Positions 23,822-32,364 of a stretch of DNA of 64,000 nucleotides are shown here, in pieces (the first letter of the stretch is position 1; each line of letters begins with the position of its first letter). Location: assembly GCF_011300215.1 (NCBI RefSeq), contig NZ_CP049866.1:3349001-3413000 (forward strand), in the 5' to 3' direction. The position numbers were made by a program, and so were the translations under genes. The notes beneath the pieces are model-generated. The model was not told where the DNA came from. It made no database searches and worked only from the letters and a program-made list of their open reading frames with translations. This stretch comes from Nocardioides piscis (GTDB lineage Bacteria; Actinomycetota; Actinomycetes; Propionibacteriales; Nocardioidaceae).

Positions 23822-24253
23822 ATGCTGCTGCGTACGACAGACCCATTCCGTGACCTCGACCGTCTTGCCCAGCAGGTTCTGGGCACCACTACGCGTCCTG
23901 CGGTGATGCCGATGGACGCCTGGCGCGAGGGTGACCGCTTCTTCATCGAGTTCGACCTTCCCGGTGTGGCGAAGGAGACCATCGACCTCGACGTGGAGCG
24001 CAACGTGCTGACGGTCCGCGCCGAGCGCATCCAGCGCGAGGGCGACTGGGAGCGGCTCGCGTCCGAGAGGCCCAAGGGCATGTTCAGCCGCCAGCTGGTG
24101 CTCGGCGACAACCTCGACCTGGACCACATCGAGGCGGCATATGCCGACGGCGTGCTGCGCCTGGTGGTCCCGGTCGCCGAGAAGGCCAAGCCGCGCAAGA
24201 TCGAGGTGGCGCTCGAGGGCAACGACCAGGAGCGGACCGCGATCAACGCCTGA
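23822..24253 (+). CDS. Hsp20 / alpha-crystallin small heat-shock protein
   Basis: The 143-residue product is a small heat-shock chaperone that holds unfolding proteins in large oligomers. The alpha-crystallin domain spans about residues 35-130, with [30 protein letters not shown] and the closing [19 protein letters not shown] lies five bases before ATG 23822; an in-frame GTG at 23819 is too close to it. It is divergent from the HspR-like regulator, which probably represses it. Confidence 0.92.
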   Translation: MLLRTTDPFRDLDRLAQQVLGTTTRPAVMPMDAWREGDRFFIEFDLPGVAKETIDLDVERNVLTVRAERIQREGDWERLASERPKGMFSRQLVLGDNLDLDHIEAAYADGVLRLVVPVAEKAKPRKIEVALEGNDQERTAINA

Positions 24254-24267
24254 GCGAGGTCCGCGTG

Positions 24268-24308
24268 CCCCGGGACGTCAGCCCTTACGCAGGAGAGCGG
24301 TCCCGGGG
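24268..24308. terminator. Bidirectional hairpin between hsp20 and the convergent acyltransferase
   Basis: A perfect 9-bp stem, CCCCGGGAC (24268-24276) and GTCCCGGGG (24300-24308), encloses a 23-base loop. It lies between and partly inside the ends of two convergent genes. There is no T-tract. Confidence 0.5.
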
Positions 24309-25736
24309 CTTCTCTGCGCGGTGGGCGGCCTCGAGCGGCACGCCCAGGTGGGCCCGCAGGGTGTCGCGGACGTGCTCGAAGAACATCCAGACGTTGCTCA
24401 CGGCGATCGGGGTGTCCGGGACGCCGCACATGACGTGCGTGCCGCCCGGCATCCGGTTGATCCACACGTTCACGTCGTCGTCGTCCCCTCCCCCGGTCAG
24501 CCCATGGAAGCGCTGCTCGTCCCACCGATCGTTGCCGGGGACCATCCTGCCGTCGAGGTAGGAGACGATCGGCGGTCGCTTGGTGCTGTCGGTCTCGAAG
24601 CCGAAGACCTCCGAGATCAGCTCCATCACGCGCAGGACCGGGACGTCGGCGCACACCTGGGCGGCCCTGAACGTCTCGCGCACCCGGCGCGCGATCGTGA
24701 CGAGGTCGTCCTCGGCAGCGACGTCGACATGGATGGGCGTCAGGTTGACGAACCAGCCCATCGCCGGCAGGTGCTCGGCCGCGGTCCGGGTGTGGATCGG
24801 GTTGAGGAAGCGGTATGCCGAGCGGCCGGCCAGGTCCCGAGCCGCGATCGCGCAGGCGGCATAGACCATGGAGGGGAAGGTGGCGCCGTCGCGGCGTGCC
24901 AGCCCCTCGAGGGCTTGGGTCTGTGGGCCGTCGAGCAGGTCGATCCGTGCCGGCACCAGGGGCTCCTGCTGGCCGGACTCCAGTCCGAGGTCCATCGGGA
25001 AGGTCGCCAGGGCGCCCAGGTCCTTGAGGGCGTAGTCGGCCCAGTAGCCGATGGCGGGGTGCTCGATGGTGACCTCGGCGGCGAGGTCGCGCTCCGTCTG
25101 GGCGAAGTCTGTGTAGCTCACCACGGGCGGCAGCACGGCTTCGCGTCGCTCCTCCTGCGCGGCGTAGAGCTCATTGATCTCGGTGAACGCGATCAGGGAG
25201 CTGAAGCCGTCCGAATAGCAGTGGTCCTGGCCCAGGTAGACGGCCGACCGACCCTCCGAGACGACCGCCACCATGGTGTAGCCCAGCGTGTCGAACGGGG
25301 TGCACACCTCGTCGAACAGGGGGCCGACGATCGCGCGCAGCGCCCCCATGTCCTCGACGGTGCCTGCGGCCTCGGCGACGAACTCGATGTCGTCGACATC
25401 GAGGTCGTAGCGGGCGTACCCCTCGTCCTCGGCCGTGAACCAGCCCTGCAGGACCCCGTGGCGGCGGACCCAGGTCGTCAGGGCTCCCGCCAGGACGGCG
25501 GGGTCGACCCGGCCGTCGCGCTCGAACGCTATGCACAGCCAGCTGGCGTCACGCTTGTCGATGCGTTCCATGGCCAGGCGCAGGTCGAGGTGTGCAGCCT
25601 GCAGATAGGAAGGCTGCGCGTCCGATCGTCGTGCCCGGGTCATGGCCAGCTGCGTGCGCGAGCTCGGACGCAGGATCCACACGTCGCCGGTGACGGTCTC
25701 GTGGTCGTCGAGGCGGGTCATCTGCATGGCGGTCAC
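24285..25736 (-). CDS. Condensation-domain (PapA-like) acyltransferase 1
   Basis: The 483-residue product resembles stand-alone NRPS condensation or PapA-type acyltransferases. The catalytic HxxxDG motif is present as DHCYSDGFSS near residue 171. The second half has the usual MVYAACAIAARDLAG helix, MGWFVNLTPIHVDV and a late PPIVSYLDGR segment. Such enzymes move acyl groups from CoA or carrier proteins to sugars, alcohols or amines. The GTG overlaps the stop of the next related gene by four bases. No polyketide or peptide synthetase is nearby, so the acyl donor is unknown. Confidence 0.75.
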   Translation of the reverse strand: MTAMQMTRLDDHETVTGDVWILRPSSRTQLAMTRARRSDAQPSYLQAAHLDLRLAMERIDKRDASWLCIAFERDGRVDPAVLAGALTTWVRRHGVLQGWFTAEDEGYARYDLDVDDIEFVAEAAGTVEDMGALRAIVGPLFDEVCTPFDTLGYTMVAVVSEGRSAVYLGQDHCYSDGFSSLIAFTEINELYAAQEERREAVLPPVVSYTDFAQTERDLAAEVTIEHPAIGYWADYALKDLGALATFPMDLGLESGQQEPLVPARIDLLDGPQTQALEGLARRDGATFPSMVYAACAIAARDLAGRSAYRFLNPIHTRTAAEHLPAMGWFVNLTPIHVDVAAEDDLVTIARRVRETFRAAQVCADVPVLRVMELISEVFGFETDSTKRPPIVSYLDGRMVPGNDRWDEQRFHGLTGGGDDDDVNVWINRMPGGTHVMCGVPDTPIAVSNVWMFFEHVRDTLRAHLGVPLEAAHRAEKPRDRSPA

Positions 25737-27181
25737 GCTCCTGGGGTCTGAAGGGACGGCACGAGCTCGCGCCGCGGGTCGAGCGAGGACAACAACGCGG
25801 TGCGCATGGTCACGGCGAGGCTGGCGACCCAGCTAGCGCACTGGCGACTGTCGGGGTGGCGCACCTCGAGGAAAGTGCCCGAGGGCAGGCAGCTGATCCA
25901 CGCGTGCATCTGGTCGCTGGGCGGGACCCGGCCGAGGAACCCCCTTGCCTCGGTCGCGCGCCAGTCGCGCCACCCCGGGCAGTGCTTGGCGTCGATGAAG
26001 GACACCACGAGGCTCGGATCGACGGAGGTCTCGAGCAGGTCGCCCACCAGGGCGAGTGGGATCCGGCCCGACGGGGCCGAGCGCGCCCAGGCGGCTCCGA
26101 TCGCCGCGGTCGAGTCGCGCAGCTCGGCCGCCGGGTCGACGTCGACCGTCAGCGGGGCGACACCGGCGAACCAGCCCATGGATCCCAGATAGGGGCTCGA
26201 GCGCCCGTGGGTGGACATCATCGTCCTGATCGTCGACGGGCCCGGGCCCTCCTGGGCGGCGATGGCTCGGAGCAGCAGGGCGATGAAGGACAGGCCGTAC
26301 GAGACGCCCCAGGACCCACAGAGCTCGCGAAACGCGCTTGCCTCGCCAGGAGCAGCGACCGGGAGCGACACCAGGTCGTGGGACAGCTGGCCACCGCGAC
26401 GCACCCCACTGGCCGCCGGGAGCGCCGGGACCCGCCCGGACTCGTCGAGCAGCTCACGCCACGGCCCCAGGAGCGGGTCACGCGAGGTGAGGGAGCGGGC
26501 GAAGCCGCGCTCGTCGACCGCGTGGTCGAGATGGCTCCCCGAGAGGGCCAGCGCCGGGTCCGGAGCATCGCCGGCAGCGAAGACCCGGTGCAACAAGGGA
26601 ATCTCGGCGGCAACGGTGTACATCGAGTAGCCGTCGAAGGTCACGTGGTCGAAGGCGGCGACCAGGGTGACTCGCCCCTCCGACTCGATGGTCACGAAAC
26701 CGGAGTGCGGCCAGGCCACGGGGTTGGCCGTGGCGCCCAGGTGGGCCATCACGGCCGCGTGCGTCGCCAACGCCGTCTCCTGACGCCCGAGCGGCACGGG
26801 CTCGAACTCCACGACGCCAGCGGGCAGCACGCGGCGGACGAACGGCTCGGCCCGCCCCGGCGCTCCGCCGGGCGTCGCGAACGGGGCCACCGTGTAGTCG
26901 CAGCGCAGGCTCTCGTGCCGGTCGAAGAGGCTCGCAAGCGCGGCCGCCACCGACGCGGGCCGAGCGTCGGCCAGCAGGCAGGCGACCGCGATCCACGGCA
27001 CCTCGTCCGCATCCTGGTGGTTGCGACCCGACGGTGCCGACAGGTGTCGCTCCTGGTCGTGCGTCAGTGGTCGCGGGTCCGCAGGACATGCCTCCAACGC
27101 CGCCCGGCTGGTGCCGGTCGGCACCCAGGCGATGACCTCGCCAGGGCGCACGTCACCCACCCCGAAATGTGACAAACGCAT
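25733..27181 (-). CDS. Condensation-domain (PapA-like) acyltransferase 2
   Basis: The 482-residue product is related to the adjacent acyltransferase and carries HxxxDG as FDHVTFDGYSM. Similar landmarks follow: YLGSMGWFAGVAPLTVDV and LVVSFIDAKH. GGAGG and AGGGG runs precede the ATG. Two such proteins in a translationally coupled pair suggest two acylations of one acceptor or a heterodimer. Mycobacterial PapA proteins acylate trehalose and phthiocerol lipids; extending that role here is inference. Confidence 0.73.
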   Translation of the reverse strand: MRLSHFGVGDVRPGEVIAWVPTGTSRAALEACPADPRPLTHDQERHLSAPSGRNHQDADEVPWIAVACLLADARPASVAAALASLFDRHESLRCDYTVAPFATPGGAPGRAEPFVRRVLPAGVVEFEPVPLGRQETALATHAAVMAHLGATANPVAWPHSGFVTIESEGRVTLVAAFDHVTFDGYSMYTVAAEIPLLHRVFAAGDAPDPALALSGSHLDHAVDERGFARSLTSRDPLLGPWRELLDESGRVPALPAASGVRRGGQLSHDLVSLPVAAPGEASAFRELCGSWGVSYGLSFIALLLRAIAAQEGPGPSTIRTMMSTHGRSSPYLGSMGWFAGVAPLTVDVDPAAELRDSTAAIGAAWARSAPSGRIPLALVGDLLETSVDPSLVVSFIDAKHCPGWRDWRATEARGFLGRVPPSDQMHAWISCLPSGTFLEVRHPDSRQCASWVASLAVTMRTALLSSLDPRRELVPSLQTPGA

Positions 27182-27356
27182 TAACCCCTGCCTCCCAGCT
27201 CAGGTCATGACTCCCAGTTGCAACTCCCAGTGCAAACCGTAGTTACCTTCCCGCGGGCAGCGCCGTGTGTCAACCGTGAGCAGGCAGGAGCACCCGACGC
27301 GTCTCACGCGTCAGGACGACTGGGGGAACCCGAGGCGAGCAGGCTCACCGACAGCC
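27182..27356. promoter_or_regulatory. Leader of the acyltransferase pair with a 10-bp palindrome
   Basis: The 175-base gap before hisH holds the upstream region of the acyltransferase pair. AGTTGCAACT (27216-27225) is a perfect palindrome, flanked by CTCCCAG on its left and CCCAGTGCAAA on its right, giving an imperfect direct repeat. It lies about 35 bases before the ATG and could be an operator. No convincing -10/-35 pair was found. Confidence 0.35.
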
Positions 27357-27992
27357 TCAGCGCAGGGAGTCGACCCAGTTCCTCAGGAGCGCCGCCCCGG
27401 CGTCCCCGGACTTCTCCGGGTGAAACTGGGTGGCCCAGAGCGGGCCGTTCTCCACCGCGGCGACGAACCTGTCGCCGCCGTGCTCGGCCCAGGTCACGAG
27501 CGGTGCAGCCGTCCGGTCGTTCGTCTCCAGGTCCCAGCTGCGAGCGGCATACGAGTGCACGAAGTAGAAGCGCTGGTCCTCGACGCCGGCGAACAGCGCG
27601 GATCCCTGCGGCACCGACACGGTGTTCCAGCCCATGTGCGGCACGACGTCGGCCTGCAACCGCGACACCTCCCCCGGCCACTCCTCGCAGCCGACCGTCT
27701 CCACCCCGTGCTCGACGCCGCGCGAGAACAGGATCTGCATGCCGACGCAGATGCCGAGCACCGGACGCCCGCCCGCCAGTCGACGCCCGATGATCCGCTC
27801 GCCCTTGATCGCGCGCAGCCCGGCCATGCACGCTGCGTAGGCGCCCACCCCGGGCACCACGAGGCCGTCCGCCTCGAGCGCAGCCGTGAAGTCACCGGTG
27901 AGGACCACGTCCGCGCCAGCACGCTCGACGGCGCGCACGACGGAGCGGAGGTTGCCGGACCCGTAGTCGAGGACGACGACGGATGGGCTCAC
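27357..27992 (-). CDS. hisH: Imidazole glycerol phosphate synthase, glutamine amidotransferase subunit
   Basis: The 211-residue class I amidotransferase feeds ammonia to HisF. It has [12 protein letters not shown] at the start, the oxyanion strand VPGVGAY, the nucleophile Cys in [11 protein letters not shown] near residue 83, and the His/Glu pair in [11 protein letters not shown]. The GTG overlaps the hisB stop (GTGA). It is the last gene of the hisDCBH run and is cut off from priA-hisF by five unrelated genes. Confidence 0.96.
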   Translation of the reverse strand: MSPSVVVLDYGSGNLRSVVRAVERAGADVVLTGDFTAALEADGLVVPGVGAYAACMAGLRAIKGERIIGRRLAGGRPVLGICVGMQILFSRGVEHGVETVGCEEWPGEVSRLQADVVPHMGWNTVSVPQGSALFAGVEDQRFYFVHSYAARSWDLETNDRTAAPLVTWAEHGGDRFVAAVENGPLWATQFHPEKSGDAGAALLRNWVDSLR

Positions 27993-28606
27993 AGAGTCCC
28001 CTTGGTCGACGGCACTCCCTGCTCGCGCGGGTCGAAGGCGATCGCGTCGCGGAAGGCGCGGGCGAAGGCCTTGAACTGCGCCTCCACCAGGTGGTGGGGG
28101 TCGCGGCCGGCCAGCACGCGCACGTGCAGCGCGAGGTGGGCGTGGAACGAGATCGTCTCGAAGACGTGACGAGTCAACGATCCCTGGTAGGCCGCGCCGT
28201 TGACGTCGTTGCCACCGATGGCGACATAGATCTGGCCCTCGGGCTCGCCGGTGTGCACGCAGTAGGGACGACCGGAGACGTCCACGACCGCCTGCACCAG
28301 CGCCTCGTCGAGCGGGACAGTCGCGTCGCCGAAGCGCCTGATGCCGGCCTTGTCACCCAGCGCCTCGCGCAGCGCCTGGCCCAGGACGATGGCGGTGTCC
28401 TCGACCGTGTGGTGGGCGTCGACGTGGGTGTCGCCGTTGGCGTGCACCACCAGATCGACCAGGGCGTGCCGAGCGAACGCGTGCAGCATGTGGTCATAGA
28501 AGCCGACGCCGGTGGAGATCTCGGCGCGACCGGTGCCGTCGAGGTCGAGCTCGAGCTTGATCTGCGACTCCTTGGTCGCTCGCTCGATGCTGGCTGTGCG
28601 GCTCAT
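27989..28606 (-). CDS. hisB: Imidazoleglycerol-phosphate dehydratase
   Basis: The 205-residue monofunctional dehydratase removes water from imidazole glycerol phosphate. Metal ligands are visible in [28 protein letters not shown] and [14 protein letters not shown]. The N-terminal phosphatase domain of the bifunctional enterobacterial HisB is absent, as expected in actinobacteria. The ATG at 28606 overlaps the hisC stop (ATGA); the open frame extending to 28855 is a read-through shadow. Confidence 0.96.
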   Translation of the reverse strand: MSRTASIERATKESQIKLELDLDGTGRAEISTGVGFYDHMLHAFARHALVDLVVHANGDTHVDAHHTVEDTAIVLGQALREALGDKAGIRRFGDATVPLDEALVQAVVDVSGRPYCVHTGEPEGQIYVAIGGNDVNGAAYQGSLTRHVFETISFHAHLALHVRVLAGRDPHHLVEAQFKAFARAFRDAIAFDPREQGVPSTKGTL

Positions 28607-29727
28607 GTGCTGCCTTCCGTTGGCTGAGGCCTCATCGGCTCGGTCTTCATCACGTCGATCAGGGCATCCTTGAAGGCCATCATCTCGTCCGGGGTGCCGA
28701 TCGAGACACGCAGCCATCCCTCGGGCCCCGTCTCGCGGATCAGCACACCGCGGTCGAGCAGACCCTGCCAGACCGCACGACGATCGGCGAACGTGCCGAA
28801 CAACGCGAAGTTGGCGTCGGATTCGGCGACCTGCAGCCCTTGCTCGCGCAGCCACGCCACGCAGGAGTCCCGCTCGACCCGCAGATCGGCCACCCGGCCG
28901 AGGAGCTCGGGCGCGTGCCGCAGCGCGGCCAGCGCCGTGGCCTGGGTGACGCTCGAGAGGTGGTAGGGCAGGCGGACGACCCGGATCGCGTCGCAGATGG
29001 CCGGGTCGGCGGCGAGATAGCCCAACCGGGCTCCGGCCAGCGCGAAGGCCTTGCTCATCGTCCGGGTCACCACGAGGTTGCGGTGTGTGGGGAGCATCTC
29101 GAGCGCGCTGGGCGTGCCGGTGCGGCGGAACTCGGTGTAGGCCTCGTCGACCACGACGATCCCGCCCTCACCCACTGCCTCGCACAGGGTGGAGACCGCT
29201 TCTGTCGGCAGCGCAGTGCCGGTGGGGTTGTTGGGCGACGGGAGCAGGACCACGCTCGGCCGGCGCTCCTCGACCAGTGCCCGCGCCCGGTCGAGGTCGA
29301 GGCCGAAGTCGTCCTCGCGCTTGCCGACCAGCCACTCGGTGTGGGTGTCGCGGGCATATTCGGGATACATCGCGTAGGTCGGCGCGAAGCTGAGCGCCGC
29401 GCGGCCCGGTCCACCGAAGGCCTGCAGGAGCTGCAGCATCACCTCGTTGGAGCCGTTGGCCGCCCACACCATGTCGGGCGTGATCCCGCTGCCGCCCGAG
29501 GTGTTGAGGTATGCCGCGAGCCCCTCGCGCAGGGCAGTGAACTCGCGGTCGGGGTAGCGGTTCAGGGTCGTCGCTGCCGCGCCCGCAGCCGCGGCGATGT
29601 CGGCCGCGGTCGCGGGCGAGGGACCGTAGGGGTTCTCGTTGACGTTGAGCTGCACGGGCACGTCGAGCTGCGGGGCGCCATACGGCTCGATGCCTTGCAG
29701 CTCCTCCCGGATCGGGGGGAAGGTCAT
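28603..29727 (-). CDS. hisC: Histidinol-phosphate aminotransferase
   Basis: The 374-residue fold-type I PLP transaminase converts imidazole acetol phosphate to histidinol phosphate. Key segments are [10 protein letters not shown] near residue 28, [20 protein letters not shown] with the PLP-binding Asp, and [15 protein letters not shown], which holds the PLP lysine near residue 228. The ATG at 29727 overlaps the hisD stop (ATGA). Confidence 0.95.
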   Translation of the reverse strand: MTFPPIREELQGIEPYGAPQLDVPVQLNVNENPYGPSPATAADIAAAAGAAATTLNRYPDREFTALREGLAAYLNTSGGSGITPDMVWAANGSNEVMLQLLQAFGGPGRAALSFAPTYAMYPEYARDTHTEWLVGKREDDFGLDLDRARALVEERRPSVVLLPSPNNPTGTALPTEAVSTLCEAVGEGGIVVVDEAYTEFRRTGTPSALEMLPTHRNLVVTRTMSKAFALAGARLGYLAADPAICDAIRVVRLPYHLSSVTQATALAALRHAPELLGRVADLRVERDSCVAWLREQGLQVAESDANFALFGTFADRRAVWQGLLDRGVLIRETGPEGWLRVSIGTPDEMMAFKDALIDVMKTEPMRPQPTEGST

Positions 29728-31064
29728 CGCTCGACCGGGCCCTCGAAGCGCACGGCGACGGCCTGGCCGTGGCCGGGCAGGTCCTCGGCCTCGGCCAGGG
29801 TGACGACGTGGTCGGCGACCTCGGCCAGGGCGTCGCGGGAGTAGTCGATGACGTGGACCGACTTCAGAAAGGCGCGCACCGACAGGCCACTGCTGTGGCA
29901 GGCGCACCCTGCGGTGGGCAGGACGTGGTTGGAGCCTGCGCAGTAGTCCCCCAACGACACGGGGGAATAGCCGCCGACGAACACGGCGCCGGCGTTGCGG
30001 ACGCGGTCTGCGACCGCCCGCGCGTCGCGCGTGTGGATCTCGAGGTGCTCGGCGGCATAGGCGTTGACGACGTCGAGGCCCTGCTCGACGTCGTCGACCA
30101 GCACGATGGCCGACTGCTGCCCGCCGAGGGCGGTCTGGATGCGCGCGGTGTGGCGGGTGGCGAAGACCTGCTTGTCGAGCTGGGCGTCGACCTGGTCGGC
30201 GAGGTCCGATGAGTCGGTGACGAGCACCGAGGCGGCCATCGGGTCGTGCTCGGCCTGGCTGATCAGGTCGGCAGCGACGAAGGCGGGGTCGGCGGAGTCG
30301 TCGGCCAGGATCGCGATCTCGGTCGGCCCCGCCTCGGAGTCGATGCCGACCACGCCGCGGAGCACGCGCTTGGCGGCGGCGACATAGATGTTGCCCGGAC
30401 CGGTGACGAGGTCGACGCGGCGGCACGGGCCGGCCCCGTGGGCGAACATGGCGATCGCCTGCGCTCCGCCGACGGCATAGACCTCGGTGACGCCCAGCAG
30501 CGCGCACGCGGCCAGGATGGTGGGCTCGGGCAAGCCGCCGGAGCCCTTCTGCGGCGGGCTGCTCAGCGCGATCGACCCGACACCGGCAACCTGCGCCGGC
30601 ACGACGTTCATGACGACGCTCGAGACCAACGGCGCGAGGCCGCCGGGGACGTAGAGGCCGACCCGGTCGACCGGGACCTTGCGGTGGGTCACGACCGCGC
30701 CGGCGCCGAGCTCGGTCGTCACGTCGGACTCGAGCTCGGCCTCACAGGTCAGGCGCAGGCGGCGGATCGACTCCTCCAGGCCCCGGCGGACGGCTGGATC
30801 GAGCTCCTCGAGGGCCTGGGTCAGGACCTCGGGGGGTACGGCGATGTCTCGGGTGTCGACGCCGTCGAACTGCTGGGAGAACTCACGGATGGCGTCCACC
30901 CCGCGGGTCCGGACCGCCTCGATGATCGGCTCCACGACATGGGTGGCGGTCTCGACGTCGAACTCCGCGCGAGGCACGACCGACCGATAGTCGAGCTGCT
31001 CGCCCGCACCGGTCGCCCTGAGGTCGATCCGGCGCATGCGCGCCGGCGTTCCGCTGGTCTCCAT
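29724..31064 (-). CDS. hisD: Histidinol dehydrogenase
   Basis: The 446-residue zinc enzyme oxidises histidinol to histidine in two NAD+ steps. Recognisable parts are [65 protein letters not shown] and a [11 protein letters not shown] segment with metal-binding residues. It is the first gene of hisDCBH. The ATG lies six bases after TAGAAT, giving a leaderless operon start. Confidence 0.96.
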   Translation of the reverse strand: METSGTPARMRRIDLRATGAGEQLDYRSVVPRAEFDVETATHVVEPIIEAVRTRGVDAIREFSQQFDGVDTRDIAVPPEVLTQALEELDPAVRRGLEESIRRLRLTCEAELESDVTTELGAGAVVTHRKVPVDRVGLYVPGGLAPLVSSVVMNVVPAQVAGVGSIALSSPPQKGSGGLPEPTILAACALLGVTEVYAVGGAQAIAMFAHGAGPCRRVDLVTGPGNIYVAAAKRVLRGVVGIDSEAGPTEIAILADDSADPAFVAADLISQAEHDPMAASVLVTDSSDLADQVDAQLDKQVFATRHTARIQTALGGQQSAIVLVDDVEQGLDVVNAYAAEHLEIHTRDARAVADRVRNAGAVFVGGYSPVSLGDYCAGSNHVLPTAGCACHSSGLSVRAFLKSVHVIDYSRDALAEVADHVVTLAEAEDLPGHGQAVAVRFEGPVER

Positions 31065-31070
31065 GGCTCG

Positions 31071-31076
31071 ATTCTA
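31071..31076 (-). promoter_or_regulatory. -10 hexamer TAGAAT of a leaderless hisDCBH promoter
   Basis: TAGAAT, then CGAGCC, then the hisD ATG. It is divergent from the promoter of the LON-domain gene. Confidence 0.55.
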
Positions 31077-31133
31077 GGGAGTGGGAGCCAACGACTGAGC
31101 ACGTTCACCGGGCGATGGACATCACGTGTGGCC

Positions 31134-31139
31134 TAGGTT
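31134..31139 (+). promoter_or_regulatory. -10 hexamer TAGGTT of a leaderless promoter for the LON-domain gene
   Basis: TAGGTT, then seven bases, then GTG 31147. It supports this start over a GTG at 31126. Confidence 0.5.
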
Positions 31140-31146
31140 GGCGCCT

Positions 31147-31812
31147 GTGACCAGCACGCTGCCGATGTTTCCGCTCAACACAGTGCTGTTCCCCGGCATG
31201 ACGATCCCGCTGCACGTCTTCGAGGACCGCTACCGCGCCCTGGTCCACCACCTGCTCACGATCGACGACCCGGCGGAGCGGCTGTTCGGGACGGTGGCCA
31301 TCCGCGAGGGCTATGAGGTGGGCGAGCACGGCGCCCAGTCGCTCTACCGCGTCGGCGTACGCCTGCAGCTGACCGAGGTCGAGGCCAACCCCGACGGCAC
31401 CTTCGAGATCGTCGCCACGGCCCGCGACCGCATCGTGCTGGGTGACCTCGAGCCGGCCGGTGACTTCACCAACGGTGCCGTGACCGAGTCCCCCGACGAC
31501 CCGGACACCGGTCCCAGCGAGCTGCACGACCGGGTGCGTGCGGTGTTCACCGCCTACCGGGCGGCAGTCAGCCACATGCAGGGCACGACGTTCAGCGGCA
31601 CCCTGCCCCGCGACCCGGAGTATCTGTCGTGGACCCTGGCTGCACTGGCCCCCCTGCCGATGGCTGAGAGACAGTCGCTGCTGGAGGCGAAGAGCCCCCG
31701 GGCCCGGCTAGAGCTGGTGGCAGAGCTGCTGCGCGAGGAGCTCCGTGCGATCAACGTGATCCCGTCACTTCCCGCCACCGAGGTCGCCCGGACCGCCTGG
31801 TCCCCCAACTGA
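31147..31812 (+). CDS. LON substrate-binding-domain protein
   Basis: The 221-residue product is a stand-alone LON N-terminal (PUA-like) domain. It starts LPMFPLNTVLFPGMTIPLHVFEDRYRALV, the standard family opening, with a helical second half. It has no ATPase or protease domain. Such proteins are widespread in actinobacteria and their exact role is unknown; an adaptor or substrate-binding function is the usual guess. It converges on the membrane-protein gene 21 bases away. Confidence 0.85.
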   Translation: MTSTLPMFPLNTVLFPGMTIPLHVFEDRYRALVHHLLTIDDPAERLFGTVAIREGYEVGEHGAQSLYRVGVRLQLTEVEANPDGTFEIVATARDRIVLGDLEPAGDFTNGAVTESPDDPDTGPSELHDRVRAVFTAYRAAVSHMQGTTFSGTLPRDPEYLSWTLAALAPLPMAERQSLLEAKSPRARLELVAELLREELRAINVIPSLPATEVARTAWSPN

Positions 31813-31833
31813 AGGGGCCTGCGGCGACGACAA

Positions 31834-32364
31834 TCAGGTCCGTCGCGACCGCGAGGTGAGCAGGAAGACGTAGACAGCCGCGAGCATCGCGCCCGTCGGG
31901 AACGCCGCGAGCGCACTGGAGTCGAAGGTGAACACGAGCGGGTCCGCGTCGGCGCCGGCAAGGCGCAGGTCGCTCGGCAGCCTGGTGTAGTCGGTCTCGC
32001 CCGCCGCAAGGATGCGAGGATCGGGCGGTCCGAGCGCGTGACCGACCTTGAACATCACCCACCCGGCCAGCATCGACCCGATCGCGAAGGCGACCAGGCT
32101 GGTCAGCTCGCGCCGGGGCAGGAACCACCCCAGGACGAAGGCGGTCACCCCGCCGGCCACGAGCGCCACGACGACGTACCAACCGGTCCCGGCGAACCCG
32201 TGGTCGGGACCCGCAGGGTCGAGGAACCAGTCACCGCGGAAGACGACCCCGGTCGGCGGGGACCACAGTCGTTCCCACACGACCCCGGCCAGGGCACCGA
32301 CCACGACGAAGACGGCCACGATGAGCCCGGCCTGCAGGGCCGGTCCGACGAACCGGCGCATCAT
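31834..32364 (-). CDS. Four-segment membrane protein, DUF2567-like
   Basis: The 176-residue product has four predicted membrane segments (near residues 10-30, 60-80, 88-110 and 150-170) and a periplasmic-looking loop with WSPPTGVVF after the first. The layout resembles actinobacterial DUF2567 proteins, whose function is not known. The ATG at 32364 overlaps the dnaE stop (ATGA), so it is probably co-transcribed with dnaE. Confidence 0.68.
   Translation of the reverse strand: MMRRFVGPALQAGLIVAVFVVVGALAGVVWERLWSPPTGVVFRGDWFLDPAGPDHGFAGTGWYVVVALVAGGVTAFVLGWFLPRRELTSLVAFAIGSMLAGWVMFKVGHALGPPDPRILAAGETDYTRLPSDLRLAGADADPLVFTFDSSALAAFPTGAMLAAVYVFLLTSRSRRT

Noticed and set aside
28607..28855. N-terminal extension of HisB (and similar upstream extensions of HisC, MurC, MurD, RluD and the PPDK_N gene)
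   Set aside because: The extended frames overlap well-supported upstream genes in another frame and read as Arg/Gly/Pro-rich noise. ATGA or GTGA overlaps mark the real starts.
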